64,000 nt of DNA from Bremerella volcania (GCF_007748115.1 NZ_CP036289.1:1116001-1180000); one strand, 5' to 3'; positions 55,138 to 64,000 are shown, counted from the first letter of the stretch. Numbers and translations: made by a program. The notes: generated by a model from the sequence alone, not told the origin.

Positions 55138-56081
55138 GCCGGCACCTCATAGGCATCGGCGCGGAACTGCTTGTTGCGGACGCGGATTTCCCACCAGGCC
55201 TGAGCCAAGAGCTTGACCTTCGTCCCTTTGCTGACCTTCGGGCGATGGCTCCACGTGTCGAATCGCTGTTGGCGAATCTGCCGCAAAATGGTTTGTCCAC
55301 CCCGGACGAACAGGGCGATGTCGACCTTCAAATTCGAAGGGAAGTAATCGACGATCGGTTCGCCGGAGGCCAGCAGTTGTTCGGCGCGGCGGACCTGGAA
55401 TTCAATGAGTTCGCGAAAGGCATCCTTTTCGGCACAAGCAGGCATGTCGTCGATGGAAAGATCAAATCGCTGGAAGTCTTCGGCCGGGATATAGATACGT
55501 CCCTTGTCGAAGTCGCGGCGGACGTCTTGCCAGAAGTTGACCAGTTGGAGGCCGGTGCAGACGCGGTCGGAATAGACGACCGCCTCGGGGCTGTAGCAGT
55601 GCCCGAGGTACATCACCAGTCGGCCCACCGGATCGGCCGAGTTTCGGCAATAGGCTAACAGCTCGCGGTAGGTGTTGTACCGCTTTTTGGTCTGGTCCTG
55701 GCGAAACGCGATGAGCAGATTACGCAGCGGAGTAATGGGAATCTTGAATTCTCGAATGGTACGCTTCAGGGCGATGAACACCGGATGATGGGCCTCCTGC
55801 TGGTAGCACGATTCGAGTTGCTCTTCCCACCAGGCCAATAACTTGAGCCCTTCAGCGTCGGTGGTGGTCTCGTCCGCTAAATCGTCTGCCCAACGGCAAT
55901 ACGAATAGATGGCAGCGAAGTGGGGGTGCAACTCAGTGGGCAGAAACCAGCTGATCACTGAGAAGTTTTCGTAGGACGATGCCGTCAAATCTTGGCAATA
56001 GGCATAGGCTTCGCTCGTGCTGGGGGTTTGCCAACTGGCGGTCGGTCCGTAGTTTGCCAATTGGTACTGAAATGGAGTCAC
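55134..56081 (-). CDS. hpnC: Hydroxysqualene synthase HpnC
   Basis: A 315-residue HpnD paralogue with ADDLADE (Asp66-70) and DVRRDFDKGR as the two metal-binding motifs. HpnC converts presqualene diphosphate to hydroxysqualene. It is the first gene of the operon, divergent from ispH over about 210 bases, so precursor supply and squalene synthesis may share a control region. The C-terminal domain ends in a typical membrane-associated helix pattern. Confidence 0.94.
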   Translation of the reverse strand: MTPFQYQLANYGPTASWQTPSTSEAYAYCQDLTASSYENFSVISWFLPTELHPHFAAIYSYCRWADDLADETTTDAEGLKLLAWWEEQLESCYQQEAHHPVFIALKRTIREFKIPITPLRNLLIAFRQDQTKKRYNTYRELLAYCRNSADPVGRLVMYLGHCYSPEAVVYSDRVCTGLQLVNFWQDVRRDFDKGRIYIPAEDFQRFDLSIDDMPACAEKDAFRELIEFQVRRAEQLLASGEPIVDYFPSNLKVDIALFVRGGQTILRQIRQQRFDTWSHRPKVSKGTKVKLLAQAWWEIRVRNKQFRADAYEVPA

Positions 56082-56290
56082 GAGTTATCCGGGAAAGCTG
56101 GAAGTGTGTTGCTGCCAAATGGTATTCGCGGGTAGCGAAGTGGATTGCAAACTGCAAATTTTGCGCAATTTCGAGTCGAAGGAAAGTCCGTTTTCCCCCT
56201 GGGCGGTGCTGGCACCGGCTCAGGCGGCTGCCCTAGGCCCTACTGATGGGTTGCGGTAAGATGCATGGTATGGAGGAGGTTTCCAATCCA

Positions 56291-57229
56291 ATGAAAGTGA
56301 TTTTAGCAAGTCCCCGTGGGTTTTGTGCGGGGGTGAACATGGCGATTGAGTGCCTTGACCTGGCCCTCAAGACCTTTGGTGCCCCTGTCTACGTCTACCA
56401 CGAAATCGTCCATAACAAGTACGTCGTCGAAACCTTCAAAAAGAAGGGGGCTATTTTCGTGGACGACGTCCAGGAAGTCCCTCCGAAGTCGATCCTCTTG
56501 TTCAGTGCCCATGGTGTTTCGCCCGAGATTCGCAATGCGGCCAAAGAGCGTGACTTAACCGCGATCGATGCAACCTGCCCCCTAGTGACCAAGGTGCACT
56601 TGGAAGCGATCAAGTTCGCCAAGCTGGGTTACACGATCTGCCTGATCGGACACGAAGGACACGACGAAGTCATCGGCACGATGGGGGAAGCCCCCGAGGC
56701 GATCGTCCTTGTCGAGACAGAAGATGACGTCGATCGGCTGGAGATCGCCGATCCTGAAAAGTTGGCATACCTCACCCAGACAACCCTTTCGGTGGACGAC
56801 GCTACGCGGATCATCAATCGTTTGAAGGGGCGTTTCCCGTCCATCAAGGGACCTCCTAAGGCCGACATCTGCTACGCGACTCAAAACCGTCAGGAGGCGG
56901 TGCGGATCCTCGGAACGGAAGCTCAATTGGTACTGGTCCTCGGCAGTCAGAACAGCTCCAACAGTCAGCGTTTGAAGGAACTCGCTCAAGAAAGCGGAAC
57001 GCCGGGCTACCTGATCGACGGTGCCAGCGACATCCGGCCAGAATGGTTTGATGGCGTCGAGGGCGTTTTGGTAACCGCCGGGGCGAGTGCTCCTGAAGAT
57101 GTGGTTCAGGAATGTCTCGACTACCTGGTCGAGAAGTTCGACGCCAAGATCGAAGCTCGCAGCATCCGCGAAGAAGAAGTTCACTTCCCGCTGCCGAAAG
57201 AACTTCGCAAGCTAGTACAACTCAGTTAA
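56291..57229 (+). CDS. ispH: 4-hydroxy-3-methylbut-2-enyl diphosphate reductase
   Basis: A 312-residue IspH (LytB), the last enzyme of the MEP isoprenoid pathway, giving IPP and DMAPP. The three iron-sulphur Cys are at Cys12 (RGFCAGV), Cys95 (ATCPLV) and Cys194 (DICYATQNRQ). The start is the ATG at 56291, with GGAGG 11 bases upstream. An ATG at 56270 is a weaker alternative. It faces away from hpnC, and is the only MEP pathway gene in the window. Confidence 0.96.
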   Translation: MKVILASPRGFCAGVNMAIECLDLALKTFGAPVYVYHEIVHNKYVVETFKKKGAIFVDDVQEVPPKSILLFSAHGVSPEIRNAAKERDLTAIDATCPLVTKVHLEAIKFAKLGYTICLIGHEGHDEVIGTMGEAPEAIVLVETEDDVDRLEIADPEKLAYLTQTTLSVDDATRIINRLKGRFPSIKGPPKADICYATQNRQEAVRILGTEAQLVLVLGSQNSSNSQRLKELAQESGTPGYLIDGASDIRPEWFDGVEGVLVTAGASAPEDVVQECLDYLVEKFDAKIEARSIREEEVHFPLPKELRKLVQLS

Positions 57230-57267
57230 ACGCAGGCGAATTCGAGCGATTGCGTTGAAACAGAAAA

Positions 57268-57304
57268 CAAAAAAAGCCACGGATCTTGGATCCGTGGCTT
57301 TTCT
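57268..57304. terminator. Bidirectional terminator between ispH and the DUF1080 gene
   Basis: AGCCACGGATC (57275-57285) and GATCCGTGGCT (57289-57299) form an 11-bp stem with a 3-base loop, with A/T runs on both sides. It lies between the two converging genes. Confidence 0.9.
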
Positions 57305-57329
57305 CTTGTCGTTCGCGCCAGGCGTTCTG

Positions 57330-58553
57330 TTATTCGCTTCGCTTGACGGGCCAGCGTTCAGGCAGTTCCTGGATCTGGAAGTTGCGAAAGAGAACGTCGG
57401 TCGTCGGGTCGTGTCCTTGCAGAATGATCGACCCGGCGGTTAGGCGTTGCCCGCGACGTGGGTTTTCATCCGGCTTCCGCTGGTCGGTCCAGTCGGTGAC
57501 CTGATAGCCGTTGACCCAAACCGAGATATGGGCACCTTCCGCGATAAGGGTCTTGGTCAGCCATTCCTGGTCCTTGCTGACTACTTTTCGGGCGACGCTG
57601 CGGCGGAAGATGGCCCCCGTACCGCTATCGAGAGGCTTGGTCGGGTCGCCCCCTTCGATGCCGTTGTGGATCTGGCTTTCATACCCCATCATCTTGTCGC
57701 CGGGGATGCTGCGGAAGAAGACGCCTGAGTTGAGGTTCTCGGCGTTGGTCTTGGCCTGCATTTGCAGAACGAAATTAGCATAGAGACCTTCCGTTTCCAG
57801 TTGGCCTGGGCCGTCTTGAGCGTGGATGGCACCTTCTTCGGTAACGCTGAACTTGGTAGCCATCTCTGGGTACTGTTTCCATCCGGTCAGGTCTTTACCG
57901 TTGAAGATCGACTTCAGCCCCAACGGTTTTAGGCTGACGTTACGGAATTGGATCTTCCCGTCGTTATGCTGTAGCCCGATAAATCCTTTGCCGAGATAAG
58001 TTGGGTCTTCCAGGGTCGAAACGACCTCGCCATCCAGTTTCACTTCCAGGACGGGACCTTGGACGCGGACTTCAAACGTATGCCACTCACCTGGCGGGCA
58101 GTCAGGCGTGACTTTCTCGCGACCGACAAAGCTGCCGGTGGGAAAGGAATTCGAGGGTGGAGCGATATTCAATTCGTAGCAATCGTAGGTGGGGCTCTTC
58201 GGCTTGGGAGAAGTTCGCAGGAAAACGCCGCTGTTGGTGTTCTCCTCGGCCAGAAAATCGACGCGCAAAATGTAGTCCGCAAACTGGGTGGTCGTGCAAA
58301 GCAGTCCGATCTCGCCGTCGGTGGCTTGAATGGTTCCGTCAACGACTTTCCAATCGGTCTTGGTGACCTGGTTCCACCCGAAAAGGGTCTCTCCATCAAA
58401 CAGGGAGATCCAACCCTCTTCGATTTCTTCCGGAGTAAGCCCTGGCGTTTGAGCCCAAAGGTTGCCAAGGGGCATCATCCAGCCCAGGGCCAGCGTTAGC
58501 AGGAGAACCAAGATCGTGGGAGGTTTAGGGCGGTCGAGATGATCAACTGGCAT
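57330..58553 (-). CDS. Secreted protein with two DUF1080 (3-keto-disaccharide hydrolase-like) domains
   Basis: A 407-residue protein with an N-terminal signal (about residues 13-35). Two DUF1080 lectin-fold domains follow: WISLFDGETLFGWNQ starts the first and KSIFNGKDLTGWKQY the second. Both contain the ENxNSGVFxR motif. DUF1080 proteins bind or cleave carbohydrates and are numerous in planctomycetes. The two domains differ in length, and the second has the SGTGAIFRR element typical of the family. The substrate is unknown. Confidence 0.88.
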   Translation of the reverse strand: MPVDHLDRPKPPTILVLLLTLALGWMMPLGNLWAQTPGLTPEEIEEGWISLFDGETLFGWNQVTKTDWKVVDGTIQATDGEIGLLCTTTQFADYILRVDFLAEENTNSGVFLRTSPKPKSPTYDCYELNIAPPSNSFPTGSFVGREKVTPDCPPGEWHTFEVRVQGPVLEVKLDGEVVSTLEDPTYLGKGFIGLQHNDGKIQFRNVSLKPLGLKSIFNGKDLTGWKQYPEMATKFSVTEEGAIHAQDGPGQLETEGLYANFVLQMQAKTNAENLNSGVFFRSIPGDKMMGYESQIHNGIEGGDPTKPLDSGTGAIFRRSVARKVVSKDQEWLTKTLIAEGAHISVWVNGYQVTDWTDQRKPDENPRRGQRLTAGSIILQGHDPTTDVLFRNFQIQELPERWPVKRSE

Positions 58554-58739
58554 GGCGTGAAAATCCTGGGCGGGAAATGAAGGACCTTAAGTGGCTAATA
58601 GGTGGAACACTCTAACCTAAAGAAATCATTAGGGTTTGGGAAGATCCGCGGGGTTTGCTCTGGCGGTGACGTAAGGTAGGTTAAAGATCCGTAGCAATGC
58701 GAGCGGCCAGTGAAATGCTCGCGATCTGGAGAACGCGTC

Positions 58740-60647
58740 GTGGACGAGAAGCTATACCTACTCTATTTTGCCGGCATCCTGGCCCTGGGCATCACTGCCC
58801 AGTGGCTGGCTTGGCGTCTACGGCTTCCCTCCATTTTGCTACTTCTGGGCTTTGGCTTCATGGCCAGTTTTTTGCCCGATGGCCCTGACGAAATCATTGG
58901 ACGTGAAGTCCTGTTCCCGATCGTCTCCCTTTCGGTCGCTGTCATTCTGTTTGAAGGGGGGATGAGCCTGCGCTTCGCCGAACTGCGTGAGGTAGGTCCG
59001 GCACTCGGGGGACTGGTTACTATTGGGGCCCTGGTTGTTTGGGGATTGGCATCCCTAGCTGCGCACTTTTTGATTGGCTTTTCGCCTGCGATTTCGGCCG
59101 TGGTCGGTGCCATCGTGGTGGTAACTGGGCCGACGGTCGTGGGACCGCTGTTAAGCCATATCAGACCCTCGCGAAAGATTGGCTCGCTGGCTAAGTGGGA
59201 AGGAATCGTCATCGACCCCATCGGCGCGGTACTGGCGGTGCTCGTGTTCGAGTTCATCATGCAGACTGGCGAAGGAGCGACCTGGGCTACTCCAATGTGG
59301 TCGATCGCCAAGACGATCGGCGTTGGTGTCGTTCTGGGGGTGGTGACTGCCTACATGATGATCTTCGCACTCAAGAGCTACTGGATCCCCGATTTCCTGC
59401 ACAATGCATTCATCCTGGCGGTCCTACTAACCGTCTTTGCGATCTCGAATTACATTCAAACCGAGTCCGGTCTGTTGACGGTAACCGTGCTGGGGCTACT
59501 GATGGCCAATCAGAAGCACATTCCCGTCCGGCATATCTTCGAGTTCAAAGAGAACCTCCGCGTTCTGTTGATCTCTTGCTTGTTCATTGTGCTCGCGGCG
59601 CGAATCTCCCTTGGCACGCTCTTGGAAGTGGGCTGGATGGGTTTGTTGTTTGTCGCCGTCCTGATAGTCATCGTTCGCCCGGCCTCCGTTTTTCTGTCGA
59701 CGATGGGCAGCAGCTTGAACTGGCGGGAAAAGGTCTTTCTTTGTTTCATGGCTCCCCGCGGGATCGTGGCGGCTGCGGTCGGTTCGATCTTCTCCTTTGA
59801 ACTCGCGCACCAGGCCGATAATCTCGATCTCGGTACGATCGGCGGCATCCCGGAGGGATCGCTCGTCGTGCCGGTCGTGTTTATGGTGATCGTGGGAACG
59901 GTCACGTTTTACGGTCTGACCGCCGCGCCAGTTGCCCGTTGGCTGGGACTGGCTAGCCCGGCACCGCAAGGGGTGCTAATTGCCGGGGCCGATCGCTGGA
60001 TCCGAGAGCTCGCCGTGGTGATCAAGAGTGCCGGCTTCCAAGTGATGCTGGTCGATACCAACTTCCGTAATATCACGGCGGCTCGCATGCAGAACTTGCC
60101 TGCCCAGTGTGCAAGTATCCTCTCGGATTTCGTCAGTGAAGAACTTAACCTGGGCGGCATCGGGCGTCTGCTGGCCGCCACTCCGAACGACGAGGTCAAC
60201 TCGCTTGCCTGCATGGAGTTCACCCATTTGTTCGGTCGAAAAGAGGTCTATCAAACCAGTCCGTGGGATTCCGGATCTGGCAAGCGGCAATCGGTATCGG
60301 ACCACTTGCGCGGACGCGTGATCTTCGGGCATGGGCTCGATTTCTATAAGATCGCCCGCCGTGTGACCGCCGGGGCTCAATTCAAGAAGACGACGATCAC
60401 CGAAGAATTCACCTACCACGACTTTCAACAAACCCATGGCGAATCGGCGACGCTGTTATTCGTGATCCCGGAACCGAATCGCCTGAGAATCGTCACGGCC
60501 GACGACAGTTTCGTGCCGAAGGCAGGGCAAACGATCATCGCCCTGATTGATCCTCGGCCCGAAACGGATAGATTCCCCGCGAAGTCAGACGATTCCGAAT
60601 CTAACGAGGCGGAAGAATCGCCAGCGAAATCTGCGGAGTCGGAATAG
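58740..60647 (+). CDS. CPA1-type Na+/H+ antiporter with C-terminal nucleotide-binding domain
   Basis: A 635-residue protein. The first 400 residues form about 12 membrane helices with the antiporter motifs VTGPTVVGPLL and a conserved Asp in GIVIDPIGAV. After about residue 410, a TrkA-N/RCK-like domain (GVLIAGADRWIRELAVVI, then MLVDTNFRN) and a TrkA-C-like part follow. This combination matches planctomycete and cyanobacterial NhaP-type antiporters with ligand gating. The GTG at 58740 follows GGAG. Its last 47 bases overlap the converging gene at 60601. Confidence 0.88.
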   Translation: MDEKLYLLYFAGILALGITAQWLAWRLRLPSILLLLGFGFMASFLPDGPDEIIGREVLFPIVSLSVAVILFEGGMSLRFAELREVGPALGGLVTIGALVVWGLASLAAHFLIGFSPAISAVVGAIVVVTGPTVVGPLLSHIRPSRKIGSLAKWEGIVIDPIGAVLAVLVFEFIMQTGEGATWATPMWSIAKTIGVGVVLGVVTAYMMIFALKSYWIPDFLHNAFILAVLLTVFAISNYIQTESGLLTVTVLGLLMANQKHIPVRHIFEFKENLRVLLISCLFIVLAARISLGTLLEVGWMGLLFVAVLIVIVRPASVFLSTMGSSLNWREKVFLCFMAPRGIVAAAVGSIFSFELAHQADNLDLGTIGGIPEGSLVVPVVFMVIVGTVTFYGLTAAPVARWLGLASPAPQGVLIAGADRWIRELAVVIKSAGFQVMLVDTNFRNITAARMQNLPAQCASILSDFVSEELNLGGIGRLLAATPNDEVNSLACMEFTHLFGRKEVYQTSPWDSGSGKRQSVSDHLRGRVIFGHGLDFYKIARRVTAGAQFKKTTITEEFTYHDFQQTHGESATLLFVIPEPNRLRIVTADDSFVPKAGQTIIALIDPRPETDRFPAKSDDSESNEAEESPAKSAESE

Positions 60648-60999
60648 ACTTCTCGAGCGGTACGAGTTCCTTGATCTCGACGGTCAGGCAGCACCGAGCG
60701 TTTAAATGGCTTTTGACTTCCACGGCATGCTTCTGGGCCGCTGAGAACTCGCCGAGGCTGGCATCATCGATCCAGGCCTCGGCCAGAAACGGCAGATCAA
60801 TCAAGTGAAGCTGTACCTGGCTGCCGTCGTCGATGCCCGTCGGCCGGTGAAACCAACGCCTGAGGACGACCGTTCCCTCACCCGCCGTTTGCAAGATCTG
60901 AGGCCACGAAGCTGGTAGCTTGACGCGTTTGGGCTCGTCCTGGCTGCCTGCGGTCATTTCCCAGGGGCCGTTGAGTCGAATTATGTAGGGTTCTGTCAT
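60601..60999 (-). CDS. Small protein like the GH2 sugar-binding jelly-roll domain
   Basis: A 132-residue protein starting MTEPYIIRLNGPWEM. Strands and motifs (RLNGPWE, KLPASWPQ, VLRRWFHRP, LPFLAEAWIDDASLGE) mirror the N-terminal jelly-roll of family 2 glycoside hydrolases, but no catalytic barrel follows. No signal peptide. It overlaps the antiporter end by 47 bases tail-to-tail. It could be a cytoplasmic carbohydrate-binding protein or an isolated fragment that has been retained. The frame continues upstream without homology. Confidence 0.6.
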   Translation of the reverse strand: MTEPYIIRLNGPWEMTAGSQDEPKRVKLPASWPQILQTAGEGTVVLRRWFHRPTGIDDGSQVQLHLIDLPFLAEAWIDDASLGEFSAAQKHAVEVKSHLNARCCLTVEIKELVPLEKSIPTPQISLAILPPR

Positions 61000-61003
61000 A
61001 AGC

Positions 61004-61041
61004 AAAAAAAAAGCGGACACACCTAAGCCAGTGTGCCCGCT
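61004..61041 (-). terminator. Terminator of the prepilin-like gene
   Basis: AGCGGACACAC (61012-61022) and GTGTGCCCGCT (61031-61041) form an 11-position stem with one mismatch. Leftwards it is followed by nine T residues. It lies 35 bases past the stop at 61076, and just before the start of the small jelly-roll gene. Confidence 0.9.
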
Positions 61042-61075
61042 ACTGTTTCCTCGAAAGTTTCCGGCTTGGATATCC

Positions 61076-62839
61076 TTAATCTGGCAGGAAGTCCGCCACG
61101 ATCGTATCTTGTCGCACCTGGCGAGTCCCTTCCTCGATGGCTCGGACCGTGATCGAAACGGCACGGAGGGCTTTGGAATAGGGGGGCTCGGTTTCCAACT
61201 CACTCGCTTCGCCAGCGTCACTGGTATCGGTATCGGCAGTAGGATTCAGGTTGACGGCAAAATGATCGTCGACGATGCCATCGCCGTCGTCATCAAAGCC
61301 GTTGGTGCCTTCGTCGGGGATGGTATCGGTGCCCGAGGCGTCCTGGTTGACACCGTCGACTTCGTACAGGTAGGGCCATGTGTCGTAGTAGGCGAAGGTG
61401 AGAATTGACGAACTGGGGGTTGCTTTCAGCATCGACGGATTCTGCAGGAAGAAATTATTCTTGAGATCGTCGATGTCAGCCGGAAAGGTCGAGCCAAAGA
61501 TGGGCGTACTCTTCAGGTTCGTGCCCGAGCCTGTACTAACGATGCTACGAAGTTGCGATTTTGTATTCGGAGCGTCTTCAAACGATTGGTTGTAATAGTT
61601 CGTCAGAGTCGTCGGCGTATTGCGATTCCAATTCAAGTCGACGAAAGCCCCCGGCATCGAATTGGTAGAACTGCCAGAGCTATAGCCTGGGTCGCCAGGC
61701 GAAAGGGTCAATGTTGGAGACGTGCCTGAGTCGTTAAGTACGGGGGCAATCGGATCGTAGACGCGGACGTCAAATGCCAACGTGTTGGTGAGCATTACGT
61801 CTTCGCCCGTTCGATCGCGATCATTGGTGCCGGTTGCACTTAGTTCCAAAGCTCGATTCAGCTGCTCGAACGACATCAACGCATGCGGGCGGAGGGGCGC
61901 TGGATCGAAAGTGCCTGAAGCCGGCACATAAACCTGAAGGCTCACTCCGGTTTCAACTGTCTGCCCGTCGGCAGAGTAGGGGGCGTGTGCGACGCGTCGA
62001 TGGCGAGATTGCAAATCTTCCAGCGAGTTGGTTGCCCATTCCACGCGGTTGGCCGACCACATCGATAGATCGTAATAATTCATGGCCTCGAAGTAGGTCA
62101 TGTTGTAGGAGTTCGGCGGAGCGTTGATCGGCAACGCGTTGGCGACGTTGTCCATATACCCCAGGTGAATGTCGGGACGAATCAAGAGAACGCGGCGATA
62201 AAGCGTGACCGTTTCGTCCGCATCGCGTCGATTTGTTTCACTCCACGTATTGAGGTTGGTGTCTTCAAGTGGTGTGTGTTTGGTGAAGTAAACGATCTCG
62301 GCATAGTGCGAGGTGATGGTCGTGAACTGCGTGGTGTCGGAACGATCCACCCAGTACTTGTACGGCGTACCGTCCAGGTAGTCGCTTCGCAGCGTTCCTT
62401 GAATGATTCCGACAAACGGTTGGTCTTTGCTGTAAGCCGTGAAGCAGATGACGTCATCCGCATCGCCCCCTAAGGAGCCGTTGTGGGGGTCGGTGGTGAC
62501 CGTAGGATCGTCACCGATAATGTCGAACGCCGCGAAATCAACATCCCGATCAGGACCTTCGATGATTTCAAAATAACCCTGATTGGCACCCGGCTGGACC
62601 CACGGCAAGACATCGACCGAAACGTTGTCCAAGTCGTGCTGTAGATGGCTGGAGACGCTACGAAGGTTGCCGGAAAGCTCGATGGTTGCTCGTGCGTCCC
62701 GCATCGCCGTGCCCATCATGCCGAAGATTTGGGCCACGGCGGCAAACATAATCAAGGTCAACGCCGTCGCCATCAACATTTCGACGAGCGTCAGTCCGCG
62801 CGTTTGGGTAGTGATGTGCGGTGTACGAATATTCCACAT
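61076..62839 (-). CDS. Prepilin-type pseudopilin-like protein (PulJ/GspJ-like N terminus)
   Basis: A 587-residue protein with a type IV prepilin signal: TRGLTLVEML, giving cleavage between Gly15 and Leu16 with Glu at mature position 5, followed by a hydrophobic helix. The body is a large acidic, Asp/Thr/Ser-rich extracellular region. Near the C terminus, DEGTNGFDDDGDGIVDD is a calcium-binding repeat of the dockerin/thrombospondin-3 kind. Planctomycetes encode many such pseudopilin-like proteins. Its role in secretion or surface structures is not known. The ATG at 62839 is chosen because the extra 12 upstream residues add nothing to the signal. Confidence 0.85.
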   Translation of the reverse strand: MWNIRTPHITTQTRGLTLVEMLMATALTLIMFAAVAQIFGMMGTAMRDARATIELSGNLRSVSSHLQHDLDNVSVDVLPWVQPGANQGYFEIIEGPDRDVDFAAFDIIGDDPTVTTDPHNGSLGGDADDVICFTAYSKDQPFVGIIQGTLRSDYLDGTPYKYWVDRSDTTQFTTITSHYAEIVYFTKHTPLEDTNLNTWSETNRRDADETVTLYRRVLLIRPDIHLGYMDNVANALPINAPPNSYNMTYFEAMNYYDLSMWSANRVEWATNSLEDLQSRHRRVAHAPYSADGQTVETGVSLQVYVPASGTFDPAPLRPHALMSFEQLNRALELSATGTNDRDRTGEDVMLTNTLAFDVRVYDPIAPVLNDSGTSPTLTLSPGDPGYSSGSSTNSMPGAFVDLNWNRNTPTTLTNYYNQSFEDAPNTKSQLRSIVSTGSGTNLKSTPIFGSTFPADIDDLKNNFFLQNPSMLKATPSSSILTFAYYDTWPYLYEVDGVNQDASGTDTIPDEGTNGFDDDGDGIVDDHFAVNLNPTADTDTSDAGEASELETEPPYSKALRAVSITVRAIEEGTRQVRQDTIVADFLPD

Positions 62840-63093
62840 GCGATGTGCATCCTGTTGGTTACGCCTGAATTTCAAGTCTGCCCAGGACCGAAGTCAGGTT
62901 TGCCGTCCTCGCAGGCCATTGGGGCAGCCGCGCGAGCTTTGGAGATAAGTTGCTTGTCGACTAGCTGGCGAAAGAATCGCTGGAAACCTTTAGTATTCCA
63001 GCTGGTTAAGTATAGGGCGCCCCTGCCCAATATTCCACCGGGAATGTGCCGAAGCGTCAAGCGTTTTGATGGATTGGATAGCTCTGGTGGGGG

Positions 63094-64000
63094 TTAGGCA
63101 CGCTTGGACTTGATGACGTCGGCAATGATGTCTTCCAGCGAATGCCGGGGAGCGTAATCGATGCAATTCTTGATCTTGGTCAGATCTGGAACGCGGCGCG
63201 AAATATCCTCGAATTTTGCGTTAAAAGCTTCTTCATACGTCTGAAACTGGACGTCCAACCCAGGATTGGCCTGATCGATGACCATCTTGGCGAGTTCTAG
63301 GATGGTCACCGGGCGGTCGCTGCCGATGTTGAAGACTTCGCCCAGTGCGGCATCGGTTCGCATGAGTTGAATCACTGCTCCGATCACGTCGGCCACGTGC
63401 GCGAAGCAGCGAATCTGACTCCCATCGTGATGAACGATCGGGGACTTACCGGCCAATGCCGCATCGACGAAGCGAGGCAGCACCATTCCGTAGGCCCCGG
63501 TCTGCCGTGGTCCCACGACGTTGAAGAATCGGCCAATCACCACCGGCGTCTTCTTCTGATGCCAATAGGCCAGGGTGAGGAATTCGTCGATCGCTTTAGA
63601 TGCGCCGTAACTCCAGCGTGGACGCGTTGTTGCGCCGAATACCAAGTCGTCTTCTTCGGTCCAGGTATCCTTGGGGTTCTTGCCATACACTTCTGAAGTG
63701 CTGGCCATGAACATGCGAACTTCGTCCCCTTCGGCATTCCGCCGCTGAATTTCCGCCAGCAGTAGTTCCGTCGGGTAGATGTTGCGTTCGATCGTTTGGA
63801 TCGGCTCTTGGTTGATCAGGGCCACACCGACTGCGGCAGCCAGGTGATAAACCTCGTTGGCTTCGTTGACCAGGTCACGAACGAGCGTCCTGTCCGAGAC
63901 GGTACCGTGGACAAACCGAAAATTGGGGTTTGCCAGGAGATGCTCGATGTTTCGCTTCGATCCGGTCGACTCGTCATCGACCACAATGACCTGGTTGCCA
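63094..64000 (-). CDS. NAD-dependent sugar-nucleotide epimerase/dehydratase, 5-prime end outside window
   Basis: An extended SDR-family protein cut at the window edge: the frame stays open to 64000 (GNQVIVVDDEST), and the Gly-rich Rossmann motif must lie beyond. It has the active-site ASTSEVYGKN and WSYGASKAIDE (Tyr-x3-Lys), then FFNVVGPRQTG and HVADVIGAV. It acts on a UDP- or GDP-sugar, resembling UDP-glucuronate decarboxylase or UDP-glucose 4-epimerase. The C terminus is complete at 63094. Confidence 0.88.
   Translation of the reverse strand, partial: GNQVIVVDDESTGSKRNIEHLLANPNFRFVHGTVSDRTLVRDLVNEANEVYHLAAAVGVALINQEPIQTIERNIYPTELLLAEIQRRNAEGDEVRMFMASTSEVYGKNPKDTWTEEDDLVFGATTRPRWSYGASKAIDEFLTLAYWHQKKTPVVIGRFFNVVGPRQTGAYGMVLPRFVDAALAGKSPIVHHDGSQIRCFAHVADVIGAVIQLMRTDAALGEVFNIGSDRPVTILELAKMVIDQANPGLDVQFQTYEEAFNAKFEDISRRVPDLTKIKNCIDYAPRHSLEDIIADVIKSKRA

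Overview
The window looks like chromosomal DNA of a planctomycete, most likely from the Pirellulaceae (Blastopirellula/Bremerella/Rhodopirellula relatives). This is inferred from an hpnCDE squalene operon, two squalene-hopene-cyclase-type proteins, SHD1 and DUF1080 proteins, a tiny basic peptide of a type I associate with planctomycetes, secreted proteins with planctomycete-style domain fusions, and loosely packed genes. I see no rRNA, tRNA, CRISPR array, prophage or intact insertion sequence. Mobile-looking DNA is limited to small inverted-repeat elements between genes.

Layout. 0.1-6 kb: STAS protein, HpnN-like RND lipid transporter, 32-residue basic peptide, FabZ-like dehydratase, rhomboid protease, trmB. 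6-14 kb: purF, proB, an unknown protein, a DUF3311/sodium-solute symporter pair, a Tat-exported FAD oxidoreductase. 14-20 kb: a terpenoid-looking block with a chorismate-lyase-like protein, a DUF116/polyprenyl-synthase fusion, a squalene-cyclase homologue and a divergent radical SAM protein. 20-22 kb: a secreted phosphatase ending in a haem c motif and an SHD1/aspartic-protease protein. 22-31 kb, all leftward: acyl-protein synthetase (LuxE-like), acyl reductase (LuxC-like), Fe-alcohol dehydrogenase, PQQ-type propeller, then a tight triad of HemN-like radical SAM, GcvH-like lipoyl carrier and ferredoxin. 31-37 kb: an unknown helical protein, an unknown protein next to an SNF2 ATPase, three FliL-like lipoproteins, and scpB with a very acidic tail. 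37-43 kb: hpnH overlapping a squalene-hopene cyclase, a GT39-like membrane protein, a DapA-family aldolase. 43-49 kb: TPR protein, secreted low-complexity protein, NhaC antiporter with a soluble histidine kinase and an HTH-receiver regulator. 49-57 kb: mnmG, an HpnG-like nucleoside phosphorylase, hpnE-hpnD-hpnC, ispH. 57-64 kb: tandem DUF1080 protein, CPA1/RCK antiporter, small jelly-roll protein, prepilin-like protein, and a sugar-nucleotide epimerase cut by the window end.

How the genes fit together. IspH supplies the C5 units, the prenyl synthase extends them, HpnC/D/E make squalene, SHC cyclises it, HpnH adds adenosine, the HpnG-like enzyme could remove adenine, and HpnN could move product to the outer membrane. 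Nearly a complete hopanoid route is therefore present, dispersed over 56 kb. The least explained parts are the second cyclase block (14-20 kb) and the reductase plus radical SAM/lipoyl-carrier block (22-31 kb). These are the best places to look for undescribed lipid or cofactor chemistry. All functional calls come from reading motifs by eye. No database search was run.
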